From Pseudorasbora parva (taxonomy: Eukaryota > Chordata > Actinopteri > Cypriniformes > Gobionidae), in contig NC_090174.1 of assembly GCF_024679245.1 (NCBI RefSeq), forward strand, positions 45,528,688 to 45,592,687: a stretch of 64,000 nucleotides of DNA, in the 5' to 3' direction. Below the pieces are notes generated by a model, which saw only the letters and a program-made list of their open reading frames with translations, did not search any database and was not told the DNA's origin. Positions 1 through 11,363 of the stretch are shown in pieces; the stretch's first letter is position 1, and every line of letters starts with the position of its first letter. A program made the position numbers and the translations under genes.

Positions 1-380
1 CTCTGAATCAACTTCATGTTATACTACCTGTTATTTGACACTTGTGGTTGATTAAATAACCAGTAAGGCATTACAATAATCTAGCCTTGGGGTCATGAAT
101 ACATGAATTAACTTTTCTGCTTTTGACATATGTTTTAATATAGAGATGGTTTTTAAGATGGAAAATGTGTTATACAAATTTTAGTTTTGTCAGGCCTCAA
201 AAAATCTAGAGCATTATAGTGAAAGTGAACTCCATGGTTTCTAGTGATTTCTCCCAGAGCTGCATGTATAAGCATTGGTTTTATAACTATGCAATCAATG
301 TTATTCGAGGTGAACAAAGAGGATGAGAGGAAGCATGGAAAAAAATATTTACATTTTAAGTGGATCTAGTGACTTGCATA
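1..380. other. Intergenic, nothing recognised
   Basis: AT-rich sequence with short ORFs only. I see no exon, RNA gene or clear repeat end before the TTAA at 381-384. Confidence 0.5.
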
Positions 381-610
381 TTAAAGGGGTGGTTCCGTGG
401 TTTTTTTCTAGACTTGGTTGTGTTGATGGGGCGCAGTGTAACTACTTTTCTTTCTTTTTTTACGCCGTATTTTTCGTATATTTTGCCTTTTTATTCCACA
501 TCACCGTCCTTTGAACGGCTTGTTTGCTTCCTGCTTGAAGCCCATGAAGCCCATCCCTCCGAAAAACACAATGGTCTTAGATTGGTTAGATGGCCAAATC
601 TAGTTTCATG

Positions 611-840
611 TATTGCCTATACAAAAACGGCCAGTTTGGACTTCAACAAGCTTCTTCCCGTGTTGGTGACATCATTGGCTGAAGTGCCAAGCAGAGGTTG
701 TCCAGAAACGCCAAGCCCCTTACCATTACGGGAAGAAGTCACATCTGCGGCAGTGTTTATGTTAATAACAAGGGTTTATGATGTCACCAACCCAGGAAGA
801 AGCTTGTTGTAGTCCAAACCGGCCGTTTTTGTAGGCAATA
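611..840. repeat. Inverted repeat (hairpin) inside the outer TTAA element
   Basis: About 65 bases at 611-675 are repeated in inverse orientation at 778-840 with few mismatches, including AAAACGGCC and AAGCTTCTTCC. The spacer is about 100 bases. This would form a strong stem in single-stranded DNA or RNA, as in foldback-type MITEs. Confidence 0.75.
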
Positions 841-864
841 AATTACCATAACTTTAAAAGACAA

Positions 865-2539
865 TGGGCCTTATTCATGAAACACGAGCAGAACGAATTT
901 GTGTGTAAATCGTTCGTAAGCCGCTCTGACGTAAATTTTCGGAAATGTTAGTTGGTACAAAAGAAATTTACACCTGATCCCTACCACGTGTAAATGGTGC
1001 GTAAAACATATGAACGTTCTGTGTTCTAATTTAGGCAAACTGATGACATTGATGCATTTGATGCACTATGTAGGGCAGGCCTACCATAATAATATTTCAG
1101 GAGTTGATTTACCCCGTCTTTTTAGTTTTGTTTGTACTGTTTAACGTTTGGTAATAGGCAGTTCCTTTTTACCAGGCCGTCCAATCACAGTGGAGGAGGG
1201 GCGGGACAAAAACTACACCGACCAATCATCCCAATTTTACACGAACCGAACAACAATAATAGAGAAGTTAAAGGGGTACTTCAGCGCTGGGAAGATGAAT
1301 CTGTATTTAAACTGGGTCATTAATGTAGTAGAAATGTGAAATTATTTTTGAATTTGGTCCCTTCTAGACTGAGAAAAGGCAGAAAATTTATTTTTGTCTC
1401 ATGGGGATGAAAGACTACAATTCCCAGAATGCTTCGCTGCCCTGTGAGGCCATTCCCAAAGCCACGCTACTGAATTAGTGACTGAGTTCAGAAAGTACAA
1501 TTAAATACTGAACGTGTGTTCAATATAACGATCGAGTTTCCGCGTAAGTCTCACAGCAGACTCAGATTAGGAGTCAGATTACATTTAACGTCATAAATGA
1601 GCTGATGAGCTCTCGTGATGAGAGCTGAGGTAATCGCGACCACATTCGGGGCATACATTCACAACGCTTAACTTGTGTTAGAAATTAATTTGAGAAGTTA
1701 AAACACTTACATTGCTTAGCATCCGTTTAAATTAATGCCTGTAGCTGAGCTGTGCTGTAAGTGTGATCTCCCATTCCCCATGCACAAGTTGAAAACATGC
1801 AAGAATTGCTCCCTCTGCTGGCTGTAGTCTTTAGCCTCTGGGCAAACATTTTTCCAGAAATAAAATGCATAAATCTCTCGTCTCAGGGGGATATAAGAGG
1901 GGGGAGCACGATCATTTGAATATACTCCAGGGATTCTACTGATACAAAGCCATGTGTTAATCGCTGAAGTAACCCTTTAATACTGTTTTTTGTTTTTTAC
2001 TGCATTTCTAAATTCAGTAATATTCTTCAAAATATCACATTACTGCCATGGATATTCTGTATCATAGCTACCAAAGTATCTCAGCTGGAAAAAACGCTGC
2101 CCTTGCGAAGCGCTTTCAAGCGCCACCAGGCTGTTTTCAGAAGAGTACCAGGTGTTTAGCTGGCTAAAACATGCTTTGGTGGACACACAATAATTTAATA
2201 AGTATTGCTAGTCATATGGTCAATTAGTCTCTTGAACATTTATGCAAAATCCTGGATCCAAACCTGAGAAAGAATTCCAGAAGAGTCCACAGCGTTTCTG
2301 GTCATGTCATTTGCATTTGTAACTCGTGGGCGGGAAATATGCAAATTATGAATAAGCGTGCACGCGCATCCTTTTTACACATGTTTGGAATTCACTAACA
2401 TACACACGTTTAACTAACGAATCCGTGGTATACGAAGCGTTTGTGAATCTGGAGCATAGTTTTCGTAAAGGTCCATTTTACTTGCAAATTACTCAGAATT
2501 TGCTCATATATTTACGAAAGTTTCATGAATGAGGCCCAA
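865..2539. mobile_element. Non-autonomous DNA transposon with TATTCATGAAAC-type ends
   Basis: The left end reads TGGGCCTTATTCATGAAAC and the right end, on the minus strand, TGGGCCTCATTCATGAAAC. Further sub-terminal similarity (TTTACGAAAG / TTCGTAAG) is present. I could not fix the target-site duplication. No transposase is visible. A TTAA element (1272-1976) is inserted inside it. Confidence 0.6.
1272..1976. mobile_element. TTAA-flanked MITE, copy 1
   Basis: Perfect TTAA at 1268-1271 and 1977-1980. The inverted ends read AGGGGTACTTCAGCG (left) and AGGGTTACTTCAGCG (right, minus strand). A second, longer copy lies at 3070-3904 and shares most internal sequence. No coding capacity; a non-autonomous piggyBac- or Kolobok-type element. 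Confidence 0.85.
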
Positions 2540-2655
2540 TATCTCCGTTTGCATTAAACTTTCAGCACTGTAACTTTGCAGGTACTTTTTATGCTCAAGC
2601 AGCAACATTACACACTAACTAAAGTTAAAAAGTGAAATCGCATGCAACCACCCCT

Positions 2656-3069
2656 TTAAGACCTTTTACACAAACAGTATCAATCCAATGTTACAACAAA
2701 TGTTTTAGAATGATATAAAATAAAAATGTTAAAATGAGATGGTATTTTAATAGTAAATATCTATAGCAATGGACATTGGTAACCTGCATTCTTTTCTGGT
2801 TCAAGATTGTAGAATACTTACTTTCCTTCAATGTCATGCTCTGACTGTTATAAAAAAAAAAACTGTATTTTTTTTTTTTTTAAATAGCGAAACATGAATA
2901 CTCTCTGAACATTATGTGCATGCACATTCTGCGTTAGTACAGGCAGATCATGTAGTCAAGCTCCCCTATCAGCTGACAAAATTCAAGCCTCGCCCATATT
3001 AGCTCATCTGATTGCTAGGCACTCATTTGGCAACTCTCGAATAGGGCACATTAATTAAGCACAGCCTAA
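2656..3069. other. Intergenic spacer between TTAA elements
   Basis: AT-rich, with an A-tract and T-tract near 2850-2880. No gene or further repeat end seen. Confidence 0.4.
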
Positions 3070-3904
3070 AGGGGTACTTCAGCGCTGGGAAGATGAATCT
3101 GTATTTAAACTGGGTCATTAATGCAGTAGAAAAGTGAAATTATTTTTGAATTTAGTGATTTCTAGACTAAGAAAAGACAGAAAATGTATTTTTGTCTCTT
3201 GGGGATGAAGGACTACAATTCCCAGAATGCTTCGCTGCCCTGTGAGGCCACTCCCAAAGCCATCGCTACTGAATCATTTTTACTTTCCCACCACCAAGTT
3301 CATCTTCATAAAGTCAATTCAGTTAGAGAACAGACACTACAATTAAAAACTGAACGTGTCTGTTCAATATATTGTGATTTGGCCGCTAAGGAAGTGTCAA
3401 CACACACGCAGAAGGAGTCAGATTACACTCATCATGATGAGATAAATGAGCTCTCGGGTTGAGAGCTGAGGAAAACGCATCCACGCTTACAGCAGTAGTT
3501 CTCGGTGTGTTTTCAGTCTGGCGCATTTTCAGTTCATGCCTTTGGAAGATTACCTTTCATAGGAATTAACTTGATGATAACAAAATACTCACTTTGCTCC
3601 GCCAGCCGCACCGTTTCCATAAATGCCTGAGCCAGTTGAGCTGTGAGTACAACCCCTTCCCCCATGTGTGAGTTGAAAACATGTGGAAATAGATCCCTCT
3701 GCTGGCTGTAGTCTTTAGCGTCTGGCCAAACATTTACTGATGACATAGATCGACGATATTTGCGTCACCAGAGTAATTTTTCCAGAAATCAAATGCATAA
3801 ATCTCTCGTCTCAAGGGGATATGAGAAGGGGGAGCATGATCATTGGACTATACTCCAGGGTTTCTACTGATAGAAAGCCATATGCTAATCGCTGAAGTAA
3901 CCCT
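3070..3904. mobile_element. TTAA-flanked MITE, copy 2
   Basis: Same family as 1272-1976: left end AGGGGTACTTCAGCG, right end CGCTGAAGTAACCCT followed by TTAA at 3905-3908. The left target copy has decayed to CTAA (3066-3069). It is about 130 bp longer than copy 1, so the two differ by internal insertions or deletions. The ORFs at 3184-3462 (+) and 3534-3746 (-) lie inside it and have no recognised domain. Confidence 0.8.
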
Positions 3905-3937
3905 TTAAGTTCAGTCTGCCTGCTTGGCTGCTTCCAC

Positions 3938-5311
3938 TAGTGATGGGAAGTTCGGTTCTTTTCCGCGAACCGGTTCTTTCGGACAGTTCGTTTCCATGAT
4001 CCGGTTAAAAAAACCGGATCACCGGTTCTTTTACGTCGTTACGTAATGACGTCATTTCTATCATCCCGGCGGATGAAAATACATTCAAACACATCCATTT
4101 AAAGTATTTGTAATCAAAACTTAGTATAGTAATAATTATTATTGACATCATCATCATCTTGGAAACATTTTTTCATTTATGTTTTGCAACAGCACTAAAT
4201 ACAGTTCACCAAATCGAACTGAATCGATTGTTACAACATCTACTTCAAGATAATAGTTTTATTTCTAGTTTGAGAGACTCTCACTGTCACTGTCATGCAA
4301 ACACTGAAGTTTTACACTGATTAAATAAACATACATTGACATAATACTCACACAAATCCTCAGTTCACCCATGCTCATGTATTATCAGCATTGCGCTGTC
4401 CCAGTCCGAGAGAAACAGTTCGGTTACGACGCTATCACGCATGCTCAGTATCTCAGCTCACCGGTTCTCAGAATCGAACATGTCCGAAAGATCGAACGTG
4501 TCCGATAGAAACGGTTCTCGATTCTGTACCGGTGATCCGTTGCAACCGGTCGATCTGACTCGAGAACCGCTGAATCAGTGTGTGTGTGTGTGTTGAGCAC
4601 AAGGTGCTGAGCTGCGAACTGCTGCAAGCTGAATAGTCTATATCAAACCTACTGTTTTGATTACATGTAGGCCTATTTTAAAATCTGTATCGACTTAGAA
4701 ATTAAATAAGATAAAAGCTGTTCCTGAAAATATCATGCATTATTGATAAAACAAATAAATGTTTAATTTGACCGTTTTACAATCCATTGTTTCCAAAACT
4801 TTAAAATAATACAGTGACAGCTTTATGATGTTTCCAAACGTGATTAGTTTTAAATACACTTAACCTGCATTTCGTTCCTCTGAACAAATAACACGCATGC
4901 GCAGCTCATCGGCTCATCGGTTCTCAGTATCGAACGTGTCCGATAGAAACGTTTTTTGATTCTGTACTGCTGATCCGAGGATCCGACAACCGCTACGTTC
5001 GGTTACACGCGCATGCTCACATTGCTCAGTATCAGCTGCTCGTGAGTTCATCAGATCTCTCAGCAAAACATGTCTCAGTTCAGCTAAAGATTGGAGTTAC
5101 AGCATCTACTTCAAGATATTAGTTTTATTTCTAGTTTGAGAGACTGTCACTGATGGCAGAAAGTTAATATCTACAGTATTTGTGGGATCAGCCCTGATTT
5201 GAGACGCGACCCGTTTAGAGCGATTCAGTTCGATTTGGTGAACTGGTTCGACCGGTTCACTATAAAGATCCGGTTAAAAAGAACGATTCGTTCGCGAACC
5301 GGACATCACTA
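3938..5311. mobile_element. hAT-like non-autonomous transposon
   Basis: Ends are TAGTGATG on both strands. Flanks are GCTTCCAC (3930-3937) and GCTTTCAC (5312-5319), an 8-bp target duplication with one mismatch, as expected for hAT. The interior is built from repeated GAACCGGTTC-like motifs and sub-terminal inverted copies of CGCGAACCGG. No transposase frame. Confidence 0.85.
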
Positions 5312-5695
5312 GCTTTCACTGCACACTGCTTTGCAACCCACCTCCTCCCCAGCTCCTCCTTAAACTTTTTTTAACTTAATTAATGTAATTCTTTTGTCAT
5401 TGATGCATGCTCCGTTCTCAATGGGGGGGATTTACGCTGCTCTCCCAGTTAAAAAAAAATGGAGGTTGTCCCCAGAAGCTGTCTTAGTTTGTCATGGAGC
5501 TTGGAATAAGTGTGGCATACCACCAAATGTAAGTTTTGTAAAATATGTCAATAAAAAGTTGACTAAAAGTTTGTCTATGGGGTTTTCAACTTGGTCTTGA
5601 CTGAAATGTTGTTTGATTATGTGATTTGGACAATAGCGGTTTAATGATGTGAGTTACATGTTAGTTGTAATTAGTTAGCAGCTCTGTCACACATG
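5312..5695. other. Spacer, nothing recognised
   Basis: Unique-looking sequence between the hAT element and the Tc1-like copy. The short ORF at 5394-5600 has no recognisable domain. Confidence 0.4.
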
Positions 5696-5920
5696 CAGTG
5701 GGGTAAAAAAGTATTTAGTCAGCCACCAATTGTTCAAGTTCTCCCACTTAAAAAGATGAGAGAGGCCTGTAATTTATCATAGGTACACCAACTATGAGAG
5801 ACAGAATGAGAAAAGATAATCACATTTATTAGCAAATTATGGTGGAAAATAAGTATTTGGTCAATAACAAAAGTTAATCTCAATACTTTGTTATATACAC
5901 TTTGTTGGCAATGACAGGGG

Positions 5921-6769
5921 TCAAACGTTTTCTGTAAGTTGCCACAAGGTTTTTTTCACACTGTTGCTGGTAGTTTGACCCATTCCTCCATGCAGATCTC
6001 CTCTAGAGCAGTGATGTTTTGGGGCTGTGGCTGGGGAACATGGATTTTCAACTCCCTCCAAAGTTTTTATATGGGGTTGAGATCTGGAGACTGGCCACTC
6101 CAGGACCTTGAAATGTTCTTTCGAAGCCACTCCTTCATTGCCTGGGTGGTGTGTTTGGGATTATTGTCATGCTGAAAGACCCAGCCCCATTTCCTCTTCA
6201 ATGCCCTTGCTGATGGAAGGCGTTTTTTTTACTCAAAATCTCACAATATATGGCCCCATTCATTCTTTCCTTTACATGGATCAGTCATCCTGGTCCCTTT
6301 GCAGAAAAACAGCCCCAAAGCATGATGTTTCCACCCCCATGCGTCACAATAGGTATGGTGCAACTCAGCATTATTTCTCCTCCAAACACAACAAGTTATA
6401 AAAGTTATAACAACCCAAAAAGTTATATTTTGGTTTCATCTGACAATGACATTATCCCAATCATCTTCTGGATCATCCAAATGCTCTCTAGCAAACTTTA
6501 GATGGGCCCCAGGCATGAACTGGCTTAAGCAGGGGGACACATCTGGCACTACAGGATTTGAGTCCCTGGAGGCGTAGTGTAGCCTTTGTTACTTTGGTCC
6601 CAGCTCTCTGCATGTCATTCACCAGGTCCCCCCGCGTGGTTCTGGGATTTTTGCTCCCTGTTGTTGTGATCATTTTGACCCCACAGGTTGAGATCTTGAG
6701 TAGAGCCCCAGATCGAGGGAGCTTATCAGTGGTCTGGTATGTCTTCCATTTTCTAATAATTGCTCCCAC
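5921..6769 (-). pseudogene. Decayed Tc1-like transposase
   Basis: The minus-strand frame at 6488-6769 matches the helix-turn-helix portion of Tc1 transposases (IIRKWKTYQTTDKLPRSG, then TRGDLVNDMQ). Frames further down (5921-6130) carry catalytic-domain remnants. Several stops and frameshifts separate them, so no functional DDE enzyme can be read. The family enzyme would bind the terminal repeats and catalyse cut-and-paste transposition at TA. Confidence 0.75.
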
Positions 6770-7016
6770 AGTGATAACGAGTTCAAACAGGTGCCATTAA
6801 TATAGGTAACGAGTGGAGGACAAAGGAGCCTCTTAAAGAAGTTACAGGTCTGTGAGGTCTTGCTTTTTTGATCTTCTTTACTTATTTTTCCAGCATAATT
6901 TGCAAATAAATTCTTTAAAAATAAGACAGTGATTTTCTGGATTTTTTTTCTCATTCCATCTCTCATAGTTGAAGTGTAACTATGATGAAAATTAGAGGCC
7001 TCTTTCATCTTTTTAA

Positions 7017-7442
7017 AGCTACACTGTGTAACTTTTTTTAGTTTATTCTTAGCTTAAAAACACGTAGTTCTTTCAAAAATATATGTGCTCATTAATGTAT
7101 ATTTCTTTCAAGTAATAAAGTATTCTCGTAAGTTTATAATATGCCATTGAAAATACATACGGGTGAGGGGTTCGAATGCTGGTCGCCATGTTGCCCCTCC
7201 ATCTTGAAAGTACATTAGCCAAAGAGGGATATACCAATAAATTCAAGCTTCGCTTTTTGCGTTTTAACACTCGATGGCAGTCATGAACGAGGTCGAACTG
7301 GAAGCCATGTTAATCTTGGACTAAATCGGCCACCGTAGGAGTTCAAACGAAATCGGAATTGAGAGGAACAGAAACTAATATACACTGGATTGTCATATAC
7401 CTTTACACCGCTAGATGGGGGAAAATATCACACAGTGTAGCT
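7017..7442. mobile_element. TTAA-flanked MITE of the AGCTACACTGTGT family, inserted in Tc1
   Basis: TTAA at 7013-7016 and 7443-7446; perfect inverted ends AGCTACACTGTGT. Removing it joins the two halves of the Tc1 terminal repeat at a single TTAA, so it inserted after the Tc1 copy. Related ends occur at 17567-18975 and 59661-61530; the last encodes a THAP-type motif, pointing to Kolobok. Confidence 0.85.
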
Positions 7443-7485
7443 TTAAGTGGGAAAACTTGCACAATTGGTGGCTAACTTTTGTTAC

Positions 7486-8301
7486 AATTGCCAGTGACGT
7501 ATACTGTGCAAGAAAGCCTGCACACTGTTGGAAACCCAACAGAAGACAAGTAGTCACACTGTTTGTGTCTCCTATTTCTTAGAATAACAAAAGAATACCA
7601 GGAAAACTCTCCGCTCCTGATACCACAAGGGTGAGTACAACACTTTCTTCAATATGTTTGCTCTAATTTATTGTGACTAGTGTGTTAAGTTTTTGGAAAC
7701 AGGATTTTATTTCTCAGAGCCCAGGAAATGCAATCCTCTTAAAGGGATATTTCATTCAAAAAAATAAAATTAGTCCATGGTTTACTCATTCTCATGTTAT
7801 CCTAGGTGTAAATGACATATATGAGGTGTATTCTTCTTTCAAGACAAATACAATTAGATTTACGGCTGTTTCATACCGCAAGGGTGAGCTGCGCATATTT
7901 TTTTCAATGCCCATATTAATCAATGAGTGCATTCACACCGGGAGCGGGAGCGGGAGCAGAGCGTGAGCGTCAAGCAGGAGCAGCAGTGAGGTGGGGATTT
8001 CGGCGGTGACCAAATTTTTTTGCGCTGCTGATGCTCAATTAAAGTGATAGCAAACTTTTGAAGAACAAAATAAATATATCACACAAAGTGCTCAAAATGC
8101 ACACAAGAAGCACATGTAGTGTGTTTTAACAATAACTGGTAAGATTTTGACTTTATTTAGATTTTGAATTTAAACTTATTTTAATTATTCAGTTTGGGTG
8201 AAAGTATGGTTATGATTATAAAAAGTAAAGTAAACTAGCCAGAAATTATGATAAACTTTATTTTAGTTTTGTATGTAATACTGTTTTTTTTTTTTTTTTT
8301 T
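7486..8301. other. Intergenic with one MITE-like end
   Basis: A TTAA followed by AGGGATATTTCATTC at about 7739-7757 resembles the end of a common fish TTAA MITE, but I could not place its partner. The ORF at 7673-7966 overlaps it and is not gene-like. Confidence 0.4.
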
Positions 8302-8690
8302 CTTGTTTCCAGTCCAAATATCTAAATATTCTTAAATCAAGATGCGTAGATAAGTAAAATGACAAGATATTTTTCTTGTTTTCTGGAGAGAAAAAAAAAA
8401 GTGAGTTTTTGCTTAAAACAAGCACATTTATCTTCTAATGGGGTGAGAAATAATCGTATTTCTGTTTCGGACGGAAACAACATTTCAATCAGAAATAAGA
8501 TATTTTTCTCACCCCATTGGCAGATAATTTCGCCTGTTTTAAGCAAAAACTCACTTCATTTTCAAAAAAACAAGAAAAAATATTTTGTCATTTTACTTAT
8601 ATAGTAAATGCATTTTGATTTAAGAATTGTTAGATATTTAGACTAGAAAAAAGACACCATTATTAAGTAAGAAGAGCATTTTTTGCAGTG
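8302..8690. mobile_element. Palindromic MITE, GCAGTG end, copy 1
   Basis: Almost the whole element is an inverted repeat: GTGAGTTTTTGCTTAAAAC (8400) faces its complement at about 8536, and CTTGTTTCCAGTCCAAATAT faces the 8630-8650 segment. The right end is AGAGCATTTTTTGCAGTG; the left tip is replaced by a T-tract. The same family recurs at 25779-26238. The ORFs 8337-8546 and 8359-8604 are products of this hairpin. Confidence 0.8.
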
Positions 8691-11363
8691 CATCTAGCAT
8701 ATGTAGCGTAGGAGCCACTGCTGACGCTGTACAAACGCTTCCAGCGTGAATACTCAGTCACTGTGTAGTTATGCTGATGTGCAGTTCACACACTGCTCAC
8801 GCTTGCAGTGTGAACAGGCCGTTATATTAAAAAATGCCCTTGCTCTTCCAAGTTTTTTAATGGCAAGAATGGATATTTCTGTTTTGAAGTCAATTAAAAT
8901 GCATCTATCCATCATAAAAGTGCTCCACACTGCTCCAGGGGGTTAATAAAGAACATGCATTTATGTGAGGAAAAATATCCATATTAAAACTTTATAAACC
9001 CTGACTTGACGCATGCGTATTGATGAACGCAGAAGCATAGAGGATAGAGCAAAACAAAACTGGTCATGAATTAAAAGTCTAAAACAAAATTTTTTAAAGA
9101 GAAATGCCAGAGGATTTCGATATAAGAGAAGAAGGGTTTGAGTTTGTTGTCCAAGCCTATTTGTTTGAACCACAAGAGGCGTCAAAGCTTGCAATACTCC
9201 TTTAAATACCATGTCAGGGGTTATTCTTTTTTTTTTTTGTAGTGGGAACTTTATGGACTCTGATCTTTTAACCTCATTCAGCAAAATGAACAAATCATGT
9301 TAAATTCCTCTACACATCTTGTACTTACGCAAATGTTTATCACATTTGGAATAAAAAAAAAATACTAATTATAAGCTAATGCAGCCAAGGCCAAACTTTG
9401 AGAAAGAAAGGATTAATTAATTATGCAGTATGTTAGTTAACCTCACCACCGAATCTAACTTTCTTTTTTTTGTCACTTCACATTTATCATGTCTGTTTCC
9501 TGGAAAGATTAGTACACCTCTTGTGTCTTTGGATTTGAGTCGTTAGTTCTGTCATCATGTCTAATCTGGGCCGTGACAGCCTCATATGCAGTCCCGGAAA
9601 CGGAATTGATCAGTTCACCTTTCGAGTCTTTGGTTTCGAGTCATTCGTTCACCAGCTCACAGCCCCATAGGCTGAATGCAGAAACAGAAATGTTCCTGTA
9701 CAGAACCGATGGCATGTTGCACATGCACAGTCAATACAAAACAAATCATTCTCTGGTGCAACTAGTTGTTCCCAAGTCATAAAGATTAGTTTAAAATAAC
9801 AACACGTCACTATTCTTTTGCCATAAGTCGACTCACACAAATGCATCACTTCACAGAGGCCTTTATAAACCTCCCGGAGCTGTGGGGATTACTTTTATAA
9901 TGAATAGATGCACTTTTACGGACTTCAAAACAGAACTACCCATTCATAAAGCTTGAAAAAGCCAGGACATTGTATTTCTCTTGATTGTGTTTGTCTAAAA
10001 TAATAATGTTTATGGGTCCTGATAATGGCAAATTTCTTATATTACCAGTAAATATGTGGCCTAGATTATGTATATAGTCACTGACAGTGTGCAAGTAAAA
10101 AAATACTCAAATACTCCAAAGTAATACCAAATTTAGCATTTTAATCAACAGAACATATTTTGACGACACAACTGACGAAACATTTGAAAGAGACAGATTA
10201 TAGACATTTATTATTTTTGACGTCACTACATGGAAATAACCTGGTTTATTAATAAAGTTATGTAAACGCGGTTTACTTGCATTGTCAGTGTACTGGTTTA
10301 CATTTAAACAGGGAAAACTGATTATTTAAATAAGCAATGAATAATGAAGAATAATAAATAAGAATGAGTAACACTGAGGTACTGAAGGACCGTAAGCTTT
10401 AAAAGTTATCATTAGATTTTTCAGTTGAATGCAGAAGTTGACAGGTCACCTGGGGAAATGGTTTTGGTGTAATGCGATGCAGAGGTCTAACAATAATAAA
10501 GTAATTTAAGAGCTTGAGATGTTAAGATCCATGTTCAGCCCACAGTTAGACACATCATCTACAACATACTTTTGAAAAGACAGTGGAAGTCAAAAAAGAG
10601 TCTAAAGGAATGGGGAATAACAATCTATGAGTGTAGGAGATAATTACAACACATCCCAAATGTTAAAGAAATCAACTTTCCCTTGAGCCATTGATATATA
10701 AAAGGTCATGGTAATATAAGAATATCCTGTAAGTTTCAGAGCTGAAAACTTCCTTGTTAGTAAAAGGAAAACTTTTATAGACACAAGGCCCAGAAAACGA
10801 GGCTCTCAAATAAATTACAAATTAGAAGGGTGAAAACGTCACCTCTGGGTAACTGCTTCTGTAGCCCCGCCCACCGACTCATGGATCTAAACTGATCCCG
10901 TTACAGAGCAATAAACATGCCGAAGATAGCAAGATAATCGTTTGTAAACAAGACACAGGTCGACACTGGATTTGCAGACATATTGAGATTAAAACACAAT
11001 TTTGCTCCTTCTATATTGGATCCGACAGGATGGAATGGTGCAACACACTTGTGTTGTGTGAGTAAAACGTGTTTTTCATGGGCGGCCAGAGGGCTTGCAA
11101 AGCCCAACAACGTCCCAGGGCTATGTGTTTTCCAGACCAAAACGTGAGCAGGTCAGCAGGCCGGTGAATCTTAAATAGTGAAATAACCTTAACAATCCAA
11201 ATCAAGAAATTCATGTTCACTCTCGGCTTAATATTTGAAGAGCACGCACACGCCCGGTTATGCGTGTGGTTCGCACTTAAAGGTGGGGTAAGTGTTATTT
11301 CAAAACCGTTTTACAAAATGGACTCGGGCCGAGCTCACAATGTGTCCGACAACTAAGTTACTA
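8691..11363. other. Intergenic, no gene recognised
   Basis: Contains short ORFs only (for example 8961-9293 minus), none with a recognisable domain. About 10,720-11,300 and 12,600-13,290 look like parts of one older repeat, including TTAAAGGTGGGG near 11,278, interrupted by the Tc1 copy at 11,364. Confidence 0.35.

Larger units (their letters stand above)
385..2655. mobile_element. TTAA-flanked DNA transposon, composite and nested
   Basis: The element is bounded by TTAA at 381-384 and 2656-2659. Its inverted ends begin AGGGGTGGTT on both sides (right end read on the minus strand). TTAA duplications are typical of piggyBac and Kolobok elements; the superfamily cannot be decided here because no transposase is visible. 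The inside holds an inverted-repeat segment (611-840), a second element (about 865-2539) and a third nested in that (1272-1976). The ORF at 360-812 lies mostly in the inverted-repeat portion and is not gene-like. Confidence 0.7.
5696..7485 (-). mobile_element. Tc1/mariner-like element, defective, transposase on minus strand
   Basis: The left terminal repeat starts CAGTGGGGTAAAAAAGTATT. The matching right repeat (GTGGGAAAACTTGCACAATT at 7447) is cut short near 7485, so the right tip is lost. Transposase remnants are on the minus strand. The right repeat is split by a TTAA element at 7017-7442. The element is too damaged to be active. Confidence 0.85.

Noticed and set aside
360..812. 150-codon plus-strand ORF near the start
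   Set aside because: Covers the inverted-repeat portion of a TTAA element; no domain.
5939..6501. Plus-strand ORFs across 5939-6501
   Set aside because: Opposite strand of the decayed Tc1 transposase.
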